From an uncultured Lachnospiraceae bacterium (GTDB lineage: Bacteria; Bacillota; Clostridia; Lachnospirales; Lachnospiraceae), in assembly GCA_910577065.1 (NCBI GenBank), contig CAJTLD010000005.1:22330-48483 (forward strand): a DNA stretch of 26,154 nt, given 5' to 3'. A program made the position numbers and the translations under genes. Every line of letters begins with the position of its first letter. The first letter of the stretch is position 1. The notes below the pieces were generated by a model, which worked only from the letters and a program-made list of their open reading frames with translations, was not told the DNA's origin and searched no databases. Shown here piece after piece: positions 21,215 to 26,154 of this stretch.

Positions 21215-22897
21215 ATGAAAAAAATTAGCGTAATAGTTATTGTGCATAATAATAAGAGGATAGATATTTGTATAACTTCAATTTTAAAACAGCTATTATC
21301 CGAGGATGAACTTATAATAGTCAATGATCATTCTGATGAAAGTTATATTAACACTCAATTGACTCCGTTGTTAATTAACAAAAAAATATTATTATATCAT
21401 GCCAAAGAAAAAAAAGGAAACAGATCATATAACAGAAATCTTGGTGTGCAAAATAGTAAAAATGAGATTCTGCTTTTTCTGGATGGAGATATGGTTATTT
21501 CGGAAATGACATTACATTTTTTTCGAAAGGCACATGAAAATAATGAATATGTTGGTTTTTTGGGGAATGCGCATGGTTTGCGATTTTCCGAAAAAAATTT
21601 ATGTCTTTGTTTAGGAAAAGATATTTATAGTCAAGCGTTTCAGACAAATGAAAACATTTGCCAGTTAATCAAAAATCCCATTTTAGAGGATTGGAGAATA
21701 ACAGAATTGAAAAATCCCTCTATGGAACAATGGTTTTGGATTTATTATTATACATGTATTTGCTCCATTGAGCGTACTTGCTTCTTTGAAATTGGCGGAT
21801 TTGATGAAACTCTAGTTACATGGGGATCAGAGGATATCGACTTAGGTTATCGCTTACATAAACATGGAAAAATAGGATATGTGTCCGGTGCTCATGCAGT
21901 ACATGTTCCACATGATAGAAATCTGTGGGATGAACAAGTTTTTGACAGGGACAATCTTCGATATCTTTTAGATAAACATAGTGCATGGCCTTTTGAAATG
22001 TTAATTTCTTTTGATTTTTCGTGTGAATCTTATAAGTTAATGGAGGAAATTATTAAAGAAATTGCATCTTGGAAATTACCTGATTTGAAAACGCAACCCA
22101 TTCCGAACAGTATTTGGATTAACACGCCATCTCTATTTTGTAATTCAAACACGATTGTATATTATGACGAATCATTAAATATAGCATTTCTTAATCTTAT
22201 TGGAATAGTAGTTCCCTGTTGCGATCAGCGTTTTGATGTTGCTTATGTATCAGAAAATATTTTTTCATATCCTATTATAATTACATGTAGAATACTCCAA
22301 GAATGTTTGCGTATCAGTAAAAAAGCAATTTTAGTTCCTGCGACAATGTCAAAAAGAAAACATTGGGATGATCAGAGCCTCTTTTTTTCGACGGAGGTTT
22401 ACCGCACAGGATACATATCAACAGACATTGCAGAATATAGATTTATTCCAATGGAGAACGGAACCTATCATATTTGCTCGCCTGAACTTATCCATTATTT
22501 CCAAGGAGCTTTAAGTCATTGCCCTATATATGTAACAGCAAGGTCAAGAAAGTTATGGCATGAACAAAAGAAAAATTATGCCAACAAATTCATACTTGTT
22601 AATTTTACAGATCGCAATACAAACGAAATACAAAATAAACTTGAAAATATTCTTGATACTTGCTTTATAAATAGTTACACATATACATTAGAAAAGGGGA
22701 AAATTTATTCGTTTATGGATATTCTTCCTGTAAGTTTATCTGATAGTAAATGTGATTTTATTTTTATTTGTAACACTTTGCTTCAATTTTCTGAAAAATC
22801 CGTGCAGAAATGGTTAAGTAAACGGATAGCCCATGACTTTATATTGAGCCTTGATGGAGATTTATCTCCTCTTTGCACTAAATTTTCTAAATCTTAG
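21215..22897 (+). CDS. Family 2-type glycosyltransferase with extra C-terminal domain
   Basis: This 560-aa cytoplasmic protein starts at an ATG with AAGGAGA upstream. Residues 1-240 are a GT-A glycosyltransferase: ISVIVIVHNN (4-13), DELIIVNDHS, and the metal-binding DGD at 90-92 in LLFLDGDM. GGFDETLVTWGSEDIDLGYRL (194-213 core) is the Glyco_transf_7C-like acceptor/catalytic segment of galactosyl- and GalNAc-transferases. Residues about 260-560 match nothing I recognise; they contain alternating strands and helices and may be a second glycosyltransferase-like or sugar-nucleotide fold. It uses a nucleotide-sugar donor; acceptor unknown. There are no neighbouring polysaccharide genes. Base composition is much more AT-rich than the pilus locus, suggesting separate acquisition. 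Its stop overlaps the convergent gene by 11 bp. Confidence 0.88.
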   Translation: MKKISVIVIVHNNKRIDICITSILKQLLSEDELIIVNDHSDESYINTQLTPLLINKKILLYHAKEKKGNRSYNRNLGVQNSKNEILLFLDGDMVISEMTLHFFRKAHENNEYVGFLGNAHGLRFSEKNLCLCLGKDIYSQAFQTNENICQLIKNPILEDWRITELKNPSMEQWFWIYYYTCICSIERTCFFEIGGFDETLVTWGSEDIDLGYRLHKHGKIGYVSGAHAVHVPHDRNLWDEQVFDRDNLRYLLDKHSAWPFEMLISFDFSCESYKLMEEIIKEIASWKLPDLKTQPIPNSIWINTPSLFCNSNTIVYYDESLNIAFLNLIGIVVPCCDQRFDVAYVSENIFSYPIIITCRILQECLRISKKAILVPATMSKRKHWDDQSLFFSTEVYRTGYISTDIAEYRFIPMENGTYHICSPELIHYFQGALSHCPIYVTARSRKLWHEQKKNYANKFILVNFTDRNTNEIQNKLENILDTCFINSYTYTLEKGKIYSFMDILPVSLSDSKCDFIFICNTLLQFSEKSVQKWLSKRIAHDFILSLDGDLSPLCTKFSKS

Positions 22898-25800
22898 GCA
22901 GACTCCATGGGCAATTTTCAAATAACAGGGGACTGCGATTGCAATGAACAATTTCTTCATCAGCATTTTTGCAGTTTCCCAGTTTTTTTATCCTATTTCT
23001 AAGTTTTAGGGAGCGAATGCCCTGAAGCAATTCTGCTGGAATTTTTTTGTTCAATTGAACAAACCGCAATGCCATCTCCTCATAGAAATAACTCCAAATA
23101 CTTTCCTCCTCTTCATTATCTATATGTGATTGAATTACGGTACATGCTTTTTTATAACTATCTATCGCTTTTTCATACTCTCCTGCATAAATCTGTACAC
23201 TGGCACTCAAATAAAAACAAATTGGATAATCCTGCATATCATAATAAATCACACACATATCTGTCGCCTGATTCAATAAATCCAATATCTCCTGATATGA
23301 ATCGTTTATTTTCGCCTGTATAACAGCTTTTTGGAATAAAACCATTGCCCTAAAAAATCTTATTTTTATCTCATAAAAAGGCATTTTGGTTTGATCTAAA
23401 TATCGTGATAGCCTAAGCATCTTTTTTTCTGCGTCTCTAATTTTATGACGAATTAAATCTGCTATTCCTGCATTAAGGTAAGCAGAAATTTCTTGATGAA
23501 GATCATTGGTATTGTCAATATCTCTGTCTGTATTATATTGTTGATTATATTCTTTTAGAGCTTCCTCCCAAAGTTGACATATTTTGTCTTGATATAAATA
23601 TGCATTAGAATCAAAATAATAAGATTTTCCATGTTCCCTAAGAATGGTTATTCTATCTTTTGTATTAGAACAATATTTTTTGGCATCTTGAATTTCATAA
23701 ACTGCTTTTTGTGTTTCTCCTATTGCATAGTTAGATATACAAAGAATTTCTTTCATTGCGCATCGTTCAGAATCAGACTTGCAATAAGACAACAAAGCAT
23801 TAGCTTTACTGATTGCTTTATGGTTTTGATTTATGTTTCCAAGACTCAACAAATATTCTCTCATTAATGGAAATACGCGTTCTCTATGTATGAGATACAT
23901 TTTTTCACCCGTCAATAAATCCTGATAACATTTTTCATAATAATAGCAAGCTTTATGCATTCCCTCCCTGCTAGCAACAATAAAACACATATTGTATTGG
24001 CAAGCGGCAACAAAATCATCAGGAAATTCTTCGGACAAATTATCAAGCTGTAAAGAAACAAACGGTATAATTCTGCGGCTCACATGTGGAGAAATTTTCC
24101 ACGCAATAATTCTTTGCATAATGTATTCTAACAACTGGTTTGAGCATGTCCCCATAATATATTGTGCCATATAATAGGGGTCTATCATACTCTTTTTTAT
24201 TTTACGCTTATCTACTGCATTGCAGAATTTTACCAGCAAACTATTTGGTATCTCCTGTAATGGAAATACAGATTGAAAATACAATTCATAATACTGATGA
24301 TAAAATGTTAAATTACAGTTATCTGTCTCTGTCAAAATTCCAAGACTGATTAGTTCTCGTTTTATAGAAAAATCTTTAAAAATTTCCCGATATAAAACAG
24401 AGGGCATTTGATTACAAAAAGAAAGCAAAGCACAAAAACAGTCAAAAATTTTATCCCGCTTTGTCTTCTTAAAATGAGTACGAATTAATGAAAATCTTTG
24501 TTCTAAAAGAGAAAATACAGGTTTTGGAAGTTCTTGTACACTTAACAAGAATTTAGTAATATTTGTTATATAAAAACTTGTTTCCTGTGTACGCTCCAAC
24601 ACATGGAGTTGACTTAAGTATAACAGCATATTTTGAAGATAAAATGGCTGGCATCCACAATGTTCAATAATTTTCTCTAATGTATGCCGATATGCTATTT
24701 TATCATTTTTTGACTCTGTTTTATATGTTAGGCATTCATATAAATAAGTTTGAGCGTCTTCGAAACTAAACCCATTCAATTCTGTGGAATAAATCACATC
24801 TGGATACTTTGCTGAATATGATTCAACTCTTTTAAAGACCTGATCCGCCTTTGTTCCTGAGTACAAATAATCTCTATTGAATGTCAAAAACATTCCAGAT
24901 TCTGAAGGTTTACCTGCATAACTTAATAATTGGCTTATCAAATCAAGTGATTTTTCATCCATCCATTGAACATTGTCGATAAGAACCCATATAGCCTTTT
25001 TTTTCATAAGTTCAAATAGATAACTTGCCAATTCAGTTGTGCTAATCTGTGATAGAGCCTTATTATGATATAAAATTCGAGCAGTCATATTATGAATGGA
25101 ATGATTTTCACTTATAACATTTATAGTTTTTTTAGATGAAAGTTCCGGCAGGCCTTCAAGAATAGATACCATATTCCTGATAAAAGAAGCATAGCTCGTT
25201 TTTTTTATATCATTATCCAGATGATAGACTTGTTTCTCCAAAATACGTGCTTCTGTTATAGCTTCTTGAATGAGTCTGCTTTTTCCCACTCCACTGTAAC
25301 CTATAATTTGACATACCGTAAACTTGCGGCTTCGCATTGATTTTTTTTGTAGAAAAATAATATCATGGAATGCTTGTCCAATTAGAGGAGCATCAGCAAG
25401 CCATTGCGCTTCTATTTTTCCTAGGGATATTTGTTTTTTTTCATTTTCGCATTCAACAATAATTTTAGGTAATTCTATCCTTTCTTGGGCTGTTTTTAAC
25501 TTCAAAAATATTGAAAATGAAACTATTCCATTTGTATTAATAGATAAATATGCCGATTTATTAAAATTCAAATTATCATTATGAATTGTATAATTTCTTT
25601 TGCTTGATGAATTTATCCATATTTTTACTTTGGCAATATCATTTAAATTATTGTTTGTCAATATTAGTCGTATTATAATGAGATCGTTAAAGCGTACAAT
25701 TGGCAGATTATCTTTATTATAACATGAAATTTTTTGATCATTTCTATAGACTTCACTACAGACAGAAATTCCAGTAGGTTCTGAATAAGCGCTGAAATGT

Positions 25801-26154
25801 TGAAATGTCGGAAAATAAAAATTCGTATCCAATTCGGTCCAATACTTAAAAATTAATGATTCTAATTTACAGTCATCATAAATATAAACAGGAATTTTTG
25901 AACGTTCTGTAAATCTTGATATTTTTTTTATAAATTCTCGATTTACGGGCGAATAAGAAAAGATTACGATTTCACGCACATTTTCTATATATGCCATAAT
26001 TAAGGTCATGGATATATCTTTGACCGAAAGTTTCTCTTTGTAATATTTACATTCATACCAGATATCAGCTGTCAAACCATCAAGTAACGGAATACTAATT
26101 TCCCAGTCTCTGTTATCATCATGCGTGGTCTGAGTTTTTACAAAACTTCTTCCG
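22887..26154 (-). CDS. Nuclease-STAND NTPase-helical repeat protein, 5' end outside window
   Basis: The frame stays open to the right edge (1088 codons visible), so the start is missing; a TTG at 26075 is only an internal codon. Visible residues 1-100 are a PD-(D/E)xK domain of Mrr type: DWE at 16-18, Asp25 and Asp30, and the core YECKYYKEKLSVKDIS with Glu34 and Lys36. Residues about 125-245 are beta-rich. The NTPase has Walker A GYSGVGKS (285-292) and Walker B AIWVLIDNVQWMDE (387-400). From about 600 to 1060 helical pairs resembling TPRs dominate (YEKCYQDLL, YEKAIDSYKKACTVI). This order (nuclease, STAND, TPR) matches antiviral Avs-type proteins, which cleave DNA when the repeats bind a phage protein. 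A regulator of the AfsR/MalT kind is less likely because no DNA-binding helix-turn-helix is seen. Composition is AT-rich. Confidence 0.82.
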   Translation of the reverse strand, partial: GRSFVKTQTTHDDNRDWEISIPLLDGLTADIWYECKYYKEKLSVKDISMTLIMAYIENVREIVIFSYSPVNREFIKKISRFTERSKIPVYIYDDCKLESLIFKYWTELDTNFYFPTFQHFSAYSEPTGISVCSEVYRNDQKISCYNKDNLPIVRFNDLIIIRLILTNNNLNDIAKVKIWINSSSKRNYTIHNDNLNFNKSAYLSINTNGIVSFSIFLKLKTAQERIELPKIIVECENEKKQISLGKIEAQWLADAPLIGQAFHDIIFLQKKSMRSRKFTVCQIIGYSGVGKSRLIQEAITEARILEKQVYHLDNDIKKTSYASFIRNMVSILEGLPELSSKKTINVISENHSIHNMTARILYHNKALSQISTTELASYLFELMKKKAIWVLIDNVQWMDEKSLDLISQLLSYAGKPSESGMFLTFNRDYLYSGTKADQVFKRVESYSAKYPDVIYSTELNGFSFEDAQTYLYECLTYKTESKNDKIAYRHTLEKIIEHCGCQPFYLQNMLLYLSQLHVLERTQETSFYITNITKFLLSVQELPKPVFSLLEQRFSLIRTHFKKTKRDKIFDCFCALLSFCNQMPSVLYREIFKDFSIKRELISLGILTETDNCNLTFYHQYYELYFQSVFPLQEIPNSLLVKFCNAVDKRKIKKSMIDPYYMAQYIMGTCSNQLLEYIMQRIIAWKISPHVSRRIIPFVSLQLDNLSEEFPDDFVAACQYNMCFIVASREGMHKACYYYEKCYQDLLTGEKMYLIHRERVFPLMREYLLSLGNINQNHKAISKANALLSYCKSDSERCAMKEILCISNYAIGETQKAVYEIQDAKKYCSNTKDRITILREHGKSYYFDSNAYLYQDKICQLWEEALKEYNQQYNTDRDIDNTNDLHQEISAYLNAGIADLIRHKIRDAEKKMLRLSRYLDQTKMPFYEIKIRFFRAMVLFQKAVIQAKINDSYQEILDLLNQATDMCVIYYDMQDYPICFYLSASVQIYAGEYEKAIDSYKKACTVIQSHIDNEEEESIWSYFYEEMALRFVQLNKKIPAELLQGIRSLKLRNRIKKLGNCKNADEEIVHCNRSPLLFENCPWSLPKI

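Noticed and set aside
26073..26075. TTG at 26075 as start of the nuclease-NTPase gene.
   Set aside because: The frame is open for 26 more codons to the window edge and these encode nuclease motif residues (DWE), so the gene is truncated by the window.

Overview
The window looks like a gut-type Bacillota genome, most likely Lachnospiraceae. The signs are AGGAGG-type ribosome binding sites, sortase-assembled pili with LPSTG and VKTGD sorting signals, Cys/His 'GHTHT' repeat adhesins, and DEVP-rich wall-protein spacers. I cannot name a species. Two compositional zones are visible: a GC-richer pilus locus (about 1-17.3 kb) and a clearly AT-rich right arm (about 21.1-26.2 kb).

Region 1 (1-17323, all minus strand, so it reads from right to left) is one long surface-pilus operon. 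Its order is: a 175-aa protein of unknown function; a SARP/BTAD regulator; a 125-aa protein sharing a C-terminal domain with the first; a coiled-coil protein; a type I signal peptidase; a 2038-aa LPSTG adhesin; the LPSTG backbone pilin; two class C sortases; an anchorless pilin-like protein; two TasA/camelysin-like secreted proteins; a VKTGD-anchored protein; and a MucBP-like protein cut by the left window edge. Most genes are separated by a few bases or overlap, consistent with co-transcription. The peptidase and sortases would process and polymerise the pilins, with the giant adhesin as the likely tip or ancillary subunit.

Region 2 (17348-19854) is the most striking part. A perfect 24-bp inverted repeat, itself an imperfect dyad typical of tyrosine-recombinase sites, bounds a 2507-bp segment. 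The segment carries its own tyrosine recombinase and, at its right end, a strong outward promoter (TTGACA-17-TAAAAT). As sequenced, that promoter points away from the pilus operon into a terminator just outside the repeat. Flipping the segment would place it about 70 nt upstream of the first pilus-operon gene. This is a Hin-like ON/OFF switch built with a tyrosine recombinase, and the window appears to hold the OFF orientation. Inside the segment, a second perfect 19-bp inverted pair brackets 150 bp just upstream of the recombinase gene and may be a nested switch. A second, XerC/D-like recombinase lies just outside on the plus strand.

Region 3 (about 21.1-26.2 kb) is an AT-rich accessory arm. 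It holds a family 2-type glycosyltransferase and, overlapping it tail to tail, a large protein truncated by the right window edge. That protein combines a PD-(D/E)xK (Mrr-like) nuclease domain, a beta-rich domain, a STAND/AAA-type NTPase and a long helical-repeat tail. This architecture resembles antiviral STAND (Avs) proteins, but the assignment is inferred from domain order only.
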